Part shown: positions 45,643 to 54,722 of the stretch, in pieces | Numbering within the stretch: the first letter of the stretch is position 1 | Layout: the number at the start of each line of letters is the position of its first letter | Assembly (NCBI RefSeq): GCF_023283925.1 | Contig: NZ_JAKIKX010000006.1 | Location: forward strand, 1 to 64,000 | Reading direction: 5' to 3' | Source: Shewanella marisflavi | Lineage (GTDB): Bacteria > Pseudomonadota > Gammaproteobacteria > Enterobacterales > Shewanellaceae | Length of the DNA stretch: 64,000 nt | Notes under the pieces: generated by a model | What the model was told of the DNA's origin: nothing | Databases searched by the model: none | The model's input: only the letters and a program-made list of their open reading frames with translations | Program-made: the position numbers and the translations under genes

Positions 45643-46161
45643 TTAGAGTATTGCCCCCAGGCCCTGCATCAGCAGATCTGTGGTACCGGCGCCAGCATTG
45701 GCGTCGAGATAGCCTTTCACTATATCCACCATGGGCATAGCCAGATCTTTGGAAATACCGAGTTTTTCGAAAGAGTCATACACCTTGGCGCCGCCTTGAA
45801 GTGAGCTGCCCAGATCGCCAGCCTTAGACAATAAGCCTGACATGCCTGAATCGCTATCGAGTTGCGGCGCAGCGGATAGCAGACCATCGATACCGGGTAT
45901 CGCCTCGGCGATAGGACCAAAGCTGTCACCGCCCAGAGTGGTTTTGGCTAACGAAAGCAGGCTGCCGAGTCCACCTTCCGCCTGATTCTGGTTTAAGCCG
46001 AGTTGAGACATGACCGAGCCAACCAGATCGTTGTTTTGTGTCTGGGTCGCAGTCGGCTGGCTCTGTTCCTGCTCGGTGAGATCGTCAAACCAGCCTGCTG
46101 ATGCCGGGCTGCTAAGCAGTAAAGTACCAATGATAAAGGAGCTGATAGTGGAAAATTTCAT
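45643..46161 (-). CDS. DUF2780 family exported protein
   Basis: A 172-residue protein with signal peptide (MKFSTISSFIIGTLLLSSPASA, cleavage before GWFDD) and the DUF2780 domain (VSQLGLNQNQAEGGLGSLLSLAKTTLG, IPGIDGLLSAAP, FEKLGISKDLAMPMVDIVKGYL). Such proteins resemble the YidB/VcgC-like small helical periplasmic group. Function unknown. Gly/Leu-rich amphipathic helices dominate. Confidence 0.88.
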   Translation of the reverse strand: MKFSTISSFIIGTLLLSSPASAGWFDDLTEQEQSQPTATQTQNNDLVGSVMSQLGLNQNQAEGGLGSLLSLAKTTLGGDSFGPIAEAIPGIDGLLSAAPQLDSDSGMSGLLSKAGDLGSSLQGGAKVYDSFEKLGISKDLAMPMVDIVKGYLDANAGAGTTDLLMQGLGAIL

Positions 46162-46325
46162 GAATCGCCATCCTCTGGTGATAAGTGCTAAATTTAAGGC
46201 TCATTCTAGCCTAGGCGGGCGTTAATTTTGTATCTATTTTTAGACATCTGTTGTGCATTAGCGCTGAAATTTCGGTATCCTGTCGCACTTACAAGTTGGT
46301 TTATAACTATCTAATGGAAAGTCAC

Positions 46326-47039
46326 ATGTCATTGTCAGCGATTTTGACCGAAGCTTATAACTTCTTTCGTAATCATATTCGCCAATTAGCTATCTTAACA
46401 GTGCCTATTTTGTTTGTTCAGGTGGGCATTCAGATGTGGTTGGGGATGGAGATCAATAACGCCGATCTGGAAAATCCTCAGTTTGGCGTGCCCCATATGG
46501 TCGCTATGATGGTGCTATTGCTGGTTTTTTCACTCTTGATCGCCGCTCTGACTCTGTTTATGGAGGTGCGATCTCACGGTCACGAGCCCTCGACTGGTCA
46601 GGTCATTAAGACCAGTGTGAGCTTTGTTCCGCCGCTGCTGTTGGCCGGTGTCTTTTCTGGTTTGGCTATTTTGGCGCCCGTGATGCTGTTTGCGGCATTT
46701 GGCCCTCTTTGGTTGGTGGGCCTGGTGATCAGTATTTACGTCTTTGCCCGTCTGGCCTATGTCAATTTCATGGTGGTGGTTGAGCGCCTGACACCGCTTG
46801 AAGCGATTAAGGGTAGCTTTAGATTTAGTGGCCCTATCGCCTTTAAAACCTTGCTGGTACTCATGCTATATATTCCGATCTCGCTGATCGGTGGCACCCT
46901 ATCTAGCCTGGCACAGAACGGGGGCTTCCCTCTGATGCTGGTGGTCGAAGTGCTAGTGGCCTTCTTTGGGCTATTCGTTAACGTTGCTCTGTTTCGTCTT
47001 TATATGGTGTCACGCCCAAGTATTGATGAGCAGGTGTAA
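46326..47039 (+). CDS. YciC-family (UPF0259) inner-membrane protein
   Basis: About 237 residues beginning MSLSAILTEAYNFFRNHIRQ, with five or six hydrophobic segments and the conserved FVERLTPLEAIKGSFRFSG-like region (here VVVERLTPLEAIKGSFRFSG). ATG 46326 has GGAAAG upstream; ATG 46314 would add four residues. E. coli YciC has no settled function. A 56-bp gap separates it from the following Sel1 gene. Confidence 0.85.
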   Translation: MSLSAILTEAYNFFRNHIRQLAILTVPILFVQVGIQMWLGMEINNADLENPQFGVPHMVAMMVLLLVFSLLIAALTLFMEVRSHGHEPSTGQVIKTSVSFVPPLLLAGVFSGLAILAPVMLFAAFGPLWLVGLVISIYVFARLAYVNFMVVVERLTPLEAIKGSFRFSGPIAFKTLLVLMLYIPISLIGGTLSSLAQNGGFPLMLVVEVLVAFFGLFVNVALFRLYMVSRPSIDEQV

Positions 47040-47094
47040 GCCCAGTTATTTCACTGCATATAACCGATAAATAGATACCCACGGAGTCCTCACC

Positions 47095-48513
47095 TTGCTT
47101 AGCGATATCGAACTGGTTAGCCAATTTTCTCGCGACTTAGGTGAAGACTACCGTGTGGCCAAGAGCTATGTGCGAGACGTGCCGACCCAGGCACTGTTAC
47201 ATGTACGTAGCTTTACCCATAAGTTGACCGATAAGCTGGCTTCATCTCAGCAGTTGGTGTTCGACAGCCCTAATCTTTACGACCGCATCGAAACCCTCAA
47301 CCGTCAGCGCGTGATCAATGTCAGGGTGACCCGGGCATTGCACCGTTTGCGCGGCGATGGTAACCGCGGCGCTCACCCTGAGAAATATCACCTCACCCAA
47401 GAGGCGTTGCAGCAACTGGCTGAAAAGGCAATTGAGCGCCTGGTTAAACTGGTGGAAGAGCTTTATCCCATCTTCTGTGATGGCGAGGCCCCTGAATATC
47501 AATTTGAGCCTTTCGATGCCTTTGCCGGGCGGGATCTCTGTTATCGCGCCGTGATGGAGAACGATCCCCAGGCGCAATATTTGGTGGGGATGTCGCTCAA
47601 GACAAAGGCGTTGATGCAGAAGGAGCAGGAGCAGGCGCTGCGTGATGAGGCTGATGCCGAGCCTAAGCTTGATAGCGAAGCAAGCTTTAAGCAGGCTGCC
47701 CATTGGTTTGCCCTGGCTGCCCCTTATCTGCCCGAGGCTCAGCACGAACATGGGGTGAGTTTACTGCACGGCTATGCGGGCGAAGTAGATGCAGCGGCCG
47801 GAGAGAGTGCCATTATTGCCGCTGCCAAGGCGGGTGTGGTTAATGCCATGGCACTGCTGGGGTATTTCTATCTGGTCGGTGGTGAGCAGATCAGTGTCGA
47901 TACCCAACTGGCTTATCGCTACCTGCAGGCCGCCGCCGATCGCGAGCAGTCTGAGGCGATGGCGAATCTGGGCGTGCTCTATTATCAACAGGCCAACTAT
48001 GCTCAGGCCTATCACTACATCTCCAGTGCCGCTCAGGCGGGTTTTCCCCATGCACAATATCATCTTGCCTTGATGTTGGCGCGCGGAGAAGGGTGTCAGC
48101 CCGATCCCCTAGCGAGCGAGCAGTGGATGGCCGAGGCCGCCGAGCAGGGGCAACTCGATGCCATGCTGCATTGTGCCCAGCAGATGCTGAACAATGAGAA
48201 TGCCCTGGGTAATGACTTCTCCTTGGCCGAGCGTTATCTGAGAGAAGCGGTGAAATATGGTCACAGCGTGCCGGCCATGATAGAGCTGAGCATCGCCCTG
48301 GCCGATGGCATCTTAGGCCGTATCGATGTGGTAGGCTCCGCGGCGCTACTCAAGATGGCCCGTCAGCGTGGCAACGCCCGCGAAAAAGAGGTGATAGCCC
48401 CCTTGTGGGAGTCGCTGACCCTGCAGATAGATAAGGTATTGGCGGTCACTCAGGCCCCCGATGAACTAAAAGCCCTGCAGCGTGCTCGCGAGCTTTTGAG
48501 CGATCCCGAATAA
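47095..48513 (+). CDS. DUF4145-like plus Sel1-repeat protein
   Basis: A 472-residue protein. Residues 1-125 resemble DUF4145 (ALLHVRSFTHKLTDKLA, LYDRIETLNRQRVINV, LHRLRGDGNRGAHPE), a domain known mainly from restriction and other defence proteins. Residues 155-440 are Sel1-type helical repeats (AQYLVGMSLKTK, ANLGVLYYQQANYAQAYHYI, AQYHLALMLARGEG). Start TTG 47095 has GGAG seven bases upstream. Sel1 repeats mediate protein contacts. A signalling or scaffold role is a guess. Confidence 0.82.
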   Translation: MLSDIELVSQFSRDLGEDYRVAKSYVRDVPTQALLHVRSFTHKLTDKLASSQQLVFDSPNLYDRIETLNRQRVINVRVTRALHRLRGDGNRGAHPEKYHLTQEALQQLAEKAIERLVKLVEELYPIFCDGEAPEYQFEPFDAFAGRDLCYRAVMENDPQAQYLVGMSLKTKALMQKEQEQALRDEADAEPKLDSEASFKQAAHWFALAAPYLPEAQHEHGVSLLHGYAGEVDAAAGESAIIAAAKAGVVNAMALLGYFYLVGGEQISVDTQLAYRYLQAAADREQSEAMANLGVLYYQQANYAQAYHYISSAAQAGFPHAQYHLALMLARGEGCQPDPLASEQWMAEAAEQGQLDAMLHCAQQMLNNENALGNDFSLAERYLREAVKYGHSVPAMIELSIALADGILGRIDVVGSAALLKMARQRGNAREKEVIAPLWESLTLQIDKVLAVTQAPDELKALQRARELLSDPE

Positions 48514-48587
48514 CCCCTCCTCATTGCATACAATATTCATTTATGGCTTAATGAGCGCCTCTGTTTCTCAGCTGGTGTGGAGTCTCT

Positions 48588-49895
48588 GTGTCTCATCCTC
48601 AAACGGCCGCTTGTGTCATCTGCCATCAAACCTCTGCTGCGGCCCAGTGCGCTACCTCTAACAGGACGCTCAACGCCTTAGCCGAAGGCTATATCAAACT
48701 CGTCTTGGCGATAGGCTGTCATCAACCTCTTTATGTCGACGCCTATTATGGTCCCGCTGACTGGCAAGCTCAGGCGAGCCTTAGGCCGCTTACTGAACTG
48801 GTCGCTGACTCTGCTTCGTTAAGGGCGGAGTGTGACAAGGTAAGCAAGGGGTTAGATTGTCAGGCGCTCCTCCAGCGACATCGCTTTTTAACCAAACAAC
48901 TGACCTCGGTGGCAAGTTATTTAACCGGACTCATGGGGGAGTCGTTGAGTTTCGATCAGGAATCTTTGGCTCTCTATGATGCTAAAGCGCCTAAGCATCA
49001 GCTGAGTCACTTTAGTGAGACCCTTGCCGAGCTCGATAGGCTATTGCCGGGTGAGGGGAGTCTGACTTCAAGGTTTGAAGCGTACCGGCGCCCGTTTATC
49101 GTGCCGTTTGACAAGGTGCCTCAGGTCTTTACCGCCGCGGTGGAGCAGGCTAGAGCGTTGACGCGGCAACATATTGTGCTGCCGGAAGAGGAGCGCTTTA
49201 GGGTGGAGTTCGTCAAGGATAAGATCTGGACTGCCTACAACTGGTATCAGGGTGACTACACGAGTCTTATCCAGCTTAATCAAGACCATCCCTTGTATCT
49301 GGAGCGGGCAATGGAGCTGGCCAGTCACGAAGGGTATCCGGGGCATCATCTGTTTAATCTGTTGCAAGAACGGGATCTGGTTAAGGGCCTGGGTTGGATG
49401 GAATATGCTGTTTACCCGCTTTACAGCCCTATCTCGTTTCTCTCTGAGGGCAGTGCCAACTATGGCTTATCACTCTTGATGTCTAAGGCAGAAATTATTG
49501 CCTTCGAGCGGGAGGTGTTAATGCCTTTGGCGGGTATTGAGGGCGATATTCACCACTATCATAGGGTGATGGATGCCTACAAAGGCTTAGCCCATTTGGA
49601 TGAATTGGTGTGCCGGCAGTTTATCGACGGTGAAATCGATGCTGATCAGGCGGCGCAAATGTTAGTGGAGTTTGGTTTGTATAGCAGTGCTAAGGCGGCG
49701 CAGCGGGTAGACTTCTACCGCTCTAATCGCAGCTATGTGATTAACTATCACTTTGGCGAGGCTAGTGTCGGGGAATATGTTAAGAGTCAGGCCCGTGACA
49801 CAGCACAGGCCTGGAAGGTGTTTACCGCCCTATTGGCCAGACCAAGGGCGGCGAGTGAGATTATACCAATCCTAGTAAATAGCAGATCATCCTAG
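48588..49895 (+). CDS. DUF885-like putative metallopeptidase; C-terminus supplied by a MITE
   Basis: A 435-residue protein with the zinc-site sequence ASHEGYPGHHLFNL (HExxxGHH type, as in DUF885 proteins, which read HEAxPGHH) and a downstream SEGSANYGLSLL that could give the Glu ligand. The N-terminus has CVICHQTSAAAQC. GTG 48588 follows GGAG. From about residue 424 (after SEI) the frame enters a 162-bp repeat at 49863, giving IPILVNSRSS and the stop. The original C-terminus may therefore be altered. Substrate unknown. Confidence 0.78.
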   Translation: MSHPQTAACVICHQTSAAAQCATSNRTLNALAEGYIKLVLAIGCHQPLYVDAYYGPADWQAQASLRPLTELVADSASLRAECDKVSKGLDCQALLQRHRFLTKQLTSVASYLTGLMGESLSFDQESLALYDAKAPKHQLSHFSETLAELDRLLPGEGSLTSRFEAYRRPFIVPFDKVPQVFTAAVEQARALTRQHIVLPEEERFRVEFVKDKIWTAYNWYQGDYTSLIQLNQDHPLYLERAMELASHEGYPGHHLFNLLQERDLVKGLGWMEYAVYPLYSPISFLSEGSANYGLSLLMSKAEIIAFEREVLMPLAGIEGDIHHYHRVMDAYKGLAHLDELVCRQFIDGEIDADQAAQMLVEFGLYSSAKAAQRVDFYRSNRSYVINYHFGEASVGEYVKSQARDTAQAWKVFTALLARPRAASEIIPILVNSRSS

Positions 49896-50024
49896 CTTGT
49901 TTAATCGCTCGATAACTGCATTAGCATTTTTGATTGTAGAATAACTACTTATCGAAAAATTCCGCCTTGTTCCCGAGCGTTTATCCGACGCTATTTCTGA
50001 CCACTTACTTACTGTGATTGGTAT
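49863..50024 (-). mobile_element. MITE-like repeat, copy 1
   Basis: 162 bp bounded by ATACCAATC (49863-49871) and GATTGGTAT (50016-50024). Its reverse complement aligns without gaps to 59105-59266, about 136 of 162 positions identical by hand. Terminal inverted repeats extend imperfectly for about 28 bp. TTA flanks both sides if the ends are drawn at TACCAATC/GATTGGTA, a possible target duplication. It lies exactly between the stop regions of two genes. Confidence 0.85.
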
Positions 50025-50374
50025 TATTCGTTAGGGTCGTGCTCGAAGGTACGTCCCTGACGTGGGGCCTGGGTTTGACCGAAGGGCGATGCGGTGTCAA
50101 ATGACCGCGCCGAATATCCCTTTTGGTCAAAACCTGCTGTACGCTCGCCAAAGGCGGCGTTCCCCTGCTGGCGAAACTTTGCCAGCTGGCGCTTAAGAAA
50201 GACCCGGCCAAACAGGCTCAGGATAATAAAGCTTAAGGCGCCGACGAGAATGACAAAGGGAAGCGCTAGCAAGACCAATGTCATGACTACTAAACCGATT
50301 GCGAAGGCCATCCAGCCTTTAGTACCCGAGAACCTATGCTGAAAAGGCGTCTGTTGAAATTGATGATAAATCAT
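50024..50374 (-). CDS. Small membrane protein of unknown function
   Basis: A 116-residue protein with one long or two short hydrophobic helices (WMAFAIGLVVMTLVLLALPF and VILVGALSFIILSLFGRVF), a basic stretch KRQLAKFRQQ, and a polar tail ending HDPNE. I do not recognise the family. Its TAA stop begins at the last base of the MITE copy. ATG 50374 is preceded by GGGAGAAA. Confidence 0.75.
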   Translation of the reverse strand: MIYHQFQQTPFQHRFSGTKGWMAFAIGLVVMTLVLLALPFVILVGALSFIILSLFGRVFLKRQLAKFRQQGNAAFGERTAGFDQKGYSARSFDTASPFGQTQAPRQGRTFEHDPNE

Positions 50375-50586
50375 AGTTTCTCCCTAAGGGCCGTCTAACT
50401 TTCAGGTTGAATTTCTGTTCGATATGCCCTGCATTGATGGCTCGATTGTGCACATACAGCCCAGCGAGATCACGTTAAATTCGTTTAATCTAAGCCGTAA
50501 AATGTTACTGAATGTCTCCGTGGCTACCCAAGCATCATAACCAGTCCAAGGTTAACCTAAGCTGAACCAAGGGCCGATTTACGGCA

Positions 50587-51549
50587 TTAGTCTTGATGAA
50601 ATGCCTGGGCAACACTCTTACAGATGGTTTCGCGTATCCACTTATGTCCTGGCTCGTCGTTATTGCGCTCATGCCATAGCAATACATAGGCCAGGGAGTG
50701 GAAATCGAAGGGCAGGGGCAACTCCTCCAGGGCATAGAGTTTGCGGGCATGGGCCGCAAAACTGGAGGGTAAGGTAAAGATCAGATCGCTATGGGCGCAG
50801 ACACTGGCGGCGCCATAGAAATCGGGTACTGTGGTGCTCAGGTGGCGACGCTTACCCGATTTAGCCAGAAAGTAGTCCAGTGCCCACCACTCATTGCCCT
50901 CGCAGCGTACCTGTACATGAGACATCTCCAGATAGATATCCAGATCCCATCGATGATTTCTGATGGCTGGCAGCATGGGATGATCCTGGCGAACCAGACA
51001 GACCTGATAGTCGGTAAACAGCGTCTGATGAGCTATCCCTTCAGGTAGCCGGTCGATGATGAGATCCGATTGCGGATTGATATCCCGTCCGGTAATACCA
51101 AAATCTATCTGCCCCTTCTGCAGCGACGAGAGGGATTTTTCCATCCAAAGATAGGAGTCCAACCTGAGGTTGGGGGCATTATTGAGCAGGGGCCCGATAA
51201 AGTAGGGGATCAGCGTCTCATAGGCACTCTCGACCATGGCAAAAGAGAACTGGCGCCGACTGCTGGCGGGATTGAAGCTCGGCGGCTGGGTCAGCAGATA
51301 GAGTCCTTGCAACATGTCGGGCAGCTGCTGGCCAAGATAGGCGGCATGGGCCGTGGGTTTAAGGCCGTGTGCGGTGCGGATAAAGAGTGGGTCGCCTAAG
51401 GTATCACGCAGACGGTTGAGGCTCTTACTCAGGGCGGATTGGCTTAGGTGCAGACGGCTGGCGGCGCGGGTAACGCTGCGCTCTTCCAGTAGGACTTGCA
51501 GCATGACCAAGAGGTTTAGATCGATTCGGGCCAGGTTGTCGAGATTCAT
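50587..51549 (-). CDS. LysR-family transcriptional regulator
   Basis: A 320-residue regulator: N-terminal winged HTH (LNLLVMLQVLLEERSVTRAA, LHLSQSALSKSLNRLRDTLG) and a substrate-binding-type effector domain. RIDLNLLV and LFIRTAHGLKPT place it in the common NahR/LeuO-like branch. It is divergent from the MFS exporter 111 bp away and probably controls it. Start ATG 51549 with AAGGAA upstream, in a palindrome. Confidence 0.93.
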   Translation of the reverse strand: MNLDNLARIDLNLLVMLQVLLEERSVTRAASRLHLSQSALSKSLNRLRDTLGDPLFIRTAHGLKPTAHAAYLGQQLPDMLQGLYLLTQPPSFNPASSRRQFSFAMVESAYETLIPYFIGPLLNNAPNLRLDSYLWMEKSLSSLQKGQIDFGITGRDINPQSDLIIDRLPEGIAHQTLFTDYQVCLVRQDHPMLPAIRNHRWDLDIYLEMSHVQVRCEGNEWWALDYFLAKSGKRRHLSTTVPDFYGAASVCAHSDLIFTLPSSFAAHARKLYALEELPLPFDFHSLAYVLLWHERNNDEPGHKWIRETICKSVAQAFHQD

Positions 51550-51556
51550 AATGATA

Positions 51557-51569
51557 TTCCTTAAAGGAA
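51557..51569. promoter_or_regulatory. Palindrome TTCCTT-A-AAGGAA at the LysR start
   Basis: Six-base perfect arms around one base. On the minus strand the AAGGAA arm is also the ribosome-binding site of the LysR gene. It might act as an operator or simply be a chance palindrome. Confidence 0.3.
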
Positions 51570-51660
51570 ATTAGCTTTTGAAATTATACCATTTCTGTTC
51601 ATAACTCGGCTGGTCTAAAATGCTCCCTATTACCTTAACCCCTATGTAAATTAGAGAAAT

Positions 51661-52863
51661 ATGCGTCGAAACCTGTTACCCATACTTATGTTAATGGTGG
51701 TCTTGAGCCCCCTTGCCATCGACATCTATCTGCCCTCAATGCCAGTCATGGCGGCTGAATTTGCCGTGTCTGCTAGTCAGGTGCAATCGACGCTAGTGCT
51801 GTTTTTGTTTGCCATGGGGGTCGGTCAGGTGTTGATAGGCCCACTGGCGGATCGCTATGGTCGTCGCCCTATTGCACTGGGTGGTCTGCTGCTCTATATC
51901 GCCAGCAGCCTATTGGCTGTGGTAGCGATGGAGTTTCATTGGCTGCAACTGGCCCGCGTGCTACAAGGCTTAGCAGCCTGCTCAACCTCTATCGTGGTCT
52001 TTAGTGCCGTCAGAGATTGCTTTACGCCTAAAGAAGGTGCTCGTTATTACAGTTATCTGAACGGGGTGATCTGTGTGATCCCGGCGTTGGCACCCACCCT
52101 AGGCGGCCTGTTGGCGCTGCAGTTTGGCTGGCGTTCTACCTTCGTGTTTATGACGCTGTACGCCATCATCATCATGATCATCGTCGGCTATCGCCTGCCG
52201 GAGACCCGCCCCGCGAATACCGTGACCGAAGGGCCGCTCTATCGCTGGTCACGCTATAAGCCTGTGCTGATCGATCCGCACTTTATGTTCTACGCCTTTG
52301 CCTGTATGGCTGGTATGGCGGCAATTCTCGCCTATGTTTCCTACTCGCCTGTGTGGCTTATCGAGACAATAGGCGTGTCCGAGCTGACCTTCAGTGGTCT
52401 GTTTGGTCTCAACGCCTTAGTGAACATCGCAGCCTGTTTTGCCGCGCCAGTGGTGATTCAGAAGCTGGGTAACCGTCCGACAGTGATCCTAGCGCTAAGC
52501 ACCATGTTGGTCTCTGCCCTATTGCAACTTGGGGTACAGTGGGCTGGCCCGCAGACGGGACTGGCGGCGGCCTTTGGTTTTATGCTGCCTATGATGCTGC
52601 TGTGTATCGGCTTTGCTCTGCTGCTCGGCCCGGCGACCAGTATGGCATTGGCAGGCTTTGGTGAGCGTGCAGGTACGGCCACCGCCATGCTTGGCTTTAT
52701 CCAGATGAGTGGCGCCTCTATTTTGGCAGGACTGGTGCAGCAGACATCGCTCACCGCTCCCTACGCCGTGGTCGTCGTCATGGGTGGCTTGGCAAGCCTG
52801 TTGTTGGTCGCCATGAACATGGGCCGACTAGATGCCTGGCACCAGGAGCGTCACGCCCATTGA
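51661..52863 (+). CDS. Bcr/CflA-family multidrug MFS exporter
   Basis: A 400-residue transporter with about 12 membrane helices. LSPLAIDIYLPSMPVMAAEF is the Bcr/CflA motif; GPLADRYGRRPIALGG is MFS motif A and LARVLQGLAACSTSIVVFSAVRD is motif B/C-like. Relatives export bicyclomycin, sulfonamides or chloramphenicol; the substrate here is not known. Divergent LysR regulator. Terminated by the hairpin at 52898. Confidence 0.93.
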   Translation: MRRNLLPILMLMVVLSPLAIDIYLPSMPVMAAEFAVSASQVQSTLVLFLFAMGVGQVLIGPLADRYGRRPIALGGLLLYIASSLLAVVAMEFHWLQLARVLQGLAACSTSIVVFSAVRDCFTPKEGARYYSYLNGVICVIPALAPTLGGLLALQFGWRSTFVFMTLYAIIIMIIVGYRLPETRPANTVTEGPLYRWSRYKPVLIDPHFMFYAFACMAGMAAILAYVSYSPVWLIETIGVSELTFSGLFGLNALVNIAACFAAPVVIQKLGNRPTVILALSTMLVSALLQLGVQWAGPQTGLAAAFGFMLPMMLLCIGFALLLGPATSMALAGFGERAGTATAMLGFIQMSGASILAGLVQQTSLTAPYAVVVVMGGLASLLLVAMNMGRLDAWHQERHAH

Positions 52864-52897
52864 TAGCCGTAACCTAATCCATTCGCAACACCCTTTT

Positions 52898-52933
52898 AGC
52901 CTGCATTAGTGAACTCAATGCAGGCTTTTTTTT
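52898..52933 (+). terminator. Terminator of the MFS exporter gene
   Basis: AGCCTGCATT (52898-52907) and AATGCAGGCT (52917-52926), perfect 10-bp stem with a 9-base loop, followed by eight T to 52933. It begins 35 bp after the stop. Confidence 0.94.
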
Positions 52934-52942
52934 CGCCTGATG

Positions 52943-53896
52943 TTAGAAGCGGGCGTTTACCCCTATGCCGATAAGAAAATCATCGGCGAAATCTTCATCG
53001 GAAAATCGCTTTACCCCAGCGAAGTTGGCGGCGAAGTGGTTGGAGAACTGCCACCAATACTGTGTCGATAGGCTAAACAGGTTGATGCTGTCCTCAAAGG
53101 TATTTGTGTTAATACCATTATCTGGGGTGAGCCACTGGATTTTTGCATCGCTATTTAACCAAGTATAACCGGCGCCAACAGACCAGGCTGGGGTGATATA
53201 CCAGTCTGCGCTCAGGCTCACTTGAGTCGTGTCATTGTGATAACCAGCCACTTCTAATTGTGAACTTATGGTATTACTGGTTTCCAGTTGGCCATATTCT
53301 ATTTGGGCCTTGAAATCTAAGCCCGTGGTGGATTGCAGCGGAAAGTAGCTACGGATATGGGCGCCGTATAGATCGCTGTCTTTATCGAATGTAATAACTT
53401 CTGCAGTGCTTAGATTCCAAGAGTCTGAGTTGCCTTGATATTGATAATAGATGGCGACTTCGGAGCTATCGTTAAAATAGTAGCCAAGGTTTATGCCATA
53501 GCCGGTTTCATCTTCATCTATTGGAGAACTTAAAAACTCACTGCTATCTACGTTGAGATAGAGATAATTGGCGCCAATAAACCAATTTGAGGCCATCACA
53601 TATCGGCCATCTACACTGTATCTCACCGTATCGTCATAGGCGTTGGTCTGGGCATACATACCGCCGAGATAGGAGCTTTGTGCTAAAAATCCGGCTAAAG
53701 CATGGGGGGCATTGTTATTTTTCACCGGCTCAAAATAGAAACGGTAGTCAAGATTCCACAGACCGTCTTCGAAGTTATCGGTATCGGTACCGAAGCTCAC
53801 ATTGGCTTCATGTTGGAAGGTGTTAACGGCTTCACCGGCAAATACCTGTGTGGTTAAACCTAAGAGAAGGGGGAGTGTGAGTAGCTGCTTTTTCAT
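52943..53896 (-). CDS. Porin-like outer-membrane beta-barrel protein
   Basis: A 317-residue protein: signal peptide MKKQLLTLPLLLGLTTQVFA, then alternating aromatic/polar strands (YFNDSSEVAIYYQYQGNSD, WSVGAGYTWLNSDAKIQW, QYWWQFSNHFAANFAGVKRF) and a C-terminal Phe (GIGVNARF) as needed for Bam recognition. It resembles putative porins of Shewanella and Vibrio of unassigned specificity. No partner gene nearby. Confidence 0.85.
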   Translation of the reverse strand: MKKQLLTLPLLLGLTTQVFAGEAVNTFQHEANVSFGTDTDNFEDGLWNLDYRFYFEPVKNNNAPHALAGFLAQSSYLGGMYAQTNAYDDTVRYSVDGRYVMASNWFIGANYLYLNVDSSEFLSSPIDEDETGYGINLGYYFNDSSEVAIYYQYQGNSDSWNLSTAEVITFDKDSDLYGAHIRSYFPLQSTTGLDFKAQIEYGQLETSNTISSQLEVAGYHNDTTQVSLSADWYITPAWSVGAGYTWLNSDAKIQWLTPDNGINTNTFEDSINLFSLSTQYWWQFSNHFAANFAGVKRFSDEDFADDFLIGIGVNARF

Positions 53897-54119
53897 TTTT
53901 CTTCCTTGTTGTCATGATGAAGGCTGCATCCATGCTGTGATAACACTCTGCTGCCCGTTATAATCTTGCTGGTATACGAGCTGTTGCCCGGTAGCGGATT
54001 ATATTTGTTAAGCAATTGTTGTGTAAAGGTTTGATTTTTATGCGTCAGTTCCAGAGCAAGCCGCCTTTTGCGTCAGTTAGGTTAGCATTCAGCGCCTACC
54101 CATTAATCGTGAGGATCTT

Positions 54120-54722
54120 GTGAGCCGTCCTGTTTGTCCCAAATGCCAATACCCTGTGAATGCCTGCCTGTGCGAGCACATTCGGCCGCTGTCGACTCAG
54201 GTCGAGCTGATTGTGTTGCAACACCCGAGTGAGGTGTCACATGCCAAGAACAGTGTAAAGCTGATGCAAGCCGTGATGGGGGATAGATTGCGACTGGTGG
54301 TAGGGGAGACGCCGACGGATTTTACCGACTTGAGGACCTACCTTAAGGCCCAGACTCGGCCAGTGTTGTTGCTCTACCCGAGTGAAACCAGTCAGCCGCT
54401 AAAGTCACCTAAGAATAACCATGAAGCGATCTTGCTGCTGCTCGACGGTACTTGGCGAAAAGCTTTTAAGCTGCTTAAGTTAAATCCCTGGTTGGCCGAG
54501 TATCCTGCGGTGCATCTGGATCTCGACGCCCCGTCTAAATACACCATACGCAAAGCCAAACGCGATGATAGCCTGTCCACCCTTGAGGCGGCGGCATTGG
54601 CCATTGAAACCTTGGAATCAAGCTGTGATGTGTCACCGCTCACCGATGCCTTAGCGGCCTTGGTACGGCAAAGACTCGATGCTATGCCGCCAGAGGTGAG
54701 GCAAAGGTATCTTCAGAAATAG
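54120..54722 (+). CDS. tapT: DTW-domain tRNA-uridine aminocarboxypropyltransferase
   Basis: A 200-residue protein: N-terminal cysteine cluster CPKCQYPVNACLCEHI, AKNSVKLMQAVMGDRL, DTW-type motif LLLLDGTWRKAFKLLKLNPWL (here DGTW) and YTIRKAKRDDSLSTLEAAALA. The E. coli homologue YfiP (TapT) forms acp3U47 in tRNA. GTG start with GAGG five bases upstream. Two DTW families exist (TapT and DtwB-like), so the exact position modified is inferred. Confidence 0.88.
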   Translation: MSRPVCPKCQYPVNACLCEHIRPLSTQVELIVLQHPSEVSHAKNSVKLMQAVMGDRLRLVVGETPTDFTDLRTYLKAQTRPVLLLYPSETSQPLKSPKNNHEAILLLLDGTWRKAFKLLKLNPWLAEYPAVHLDLDAPSKYTIRKAKRDDSLSTLEAAALAIETLESSCDVSPLTDALAALVRQRLDAMPPEVRQRYLQK

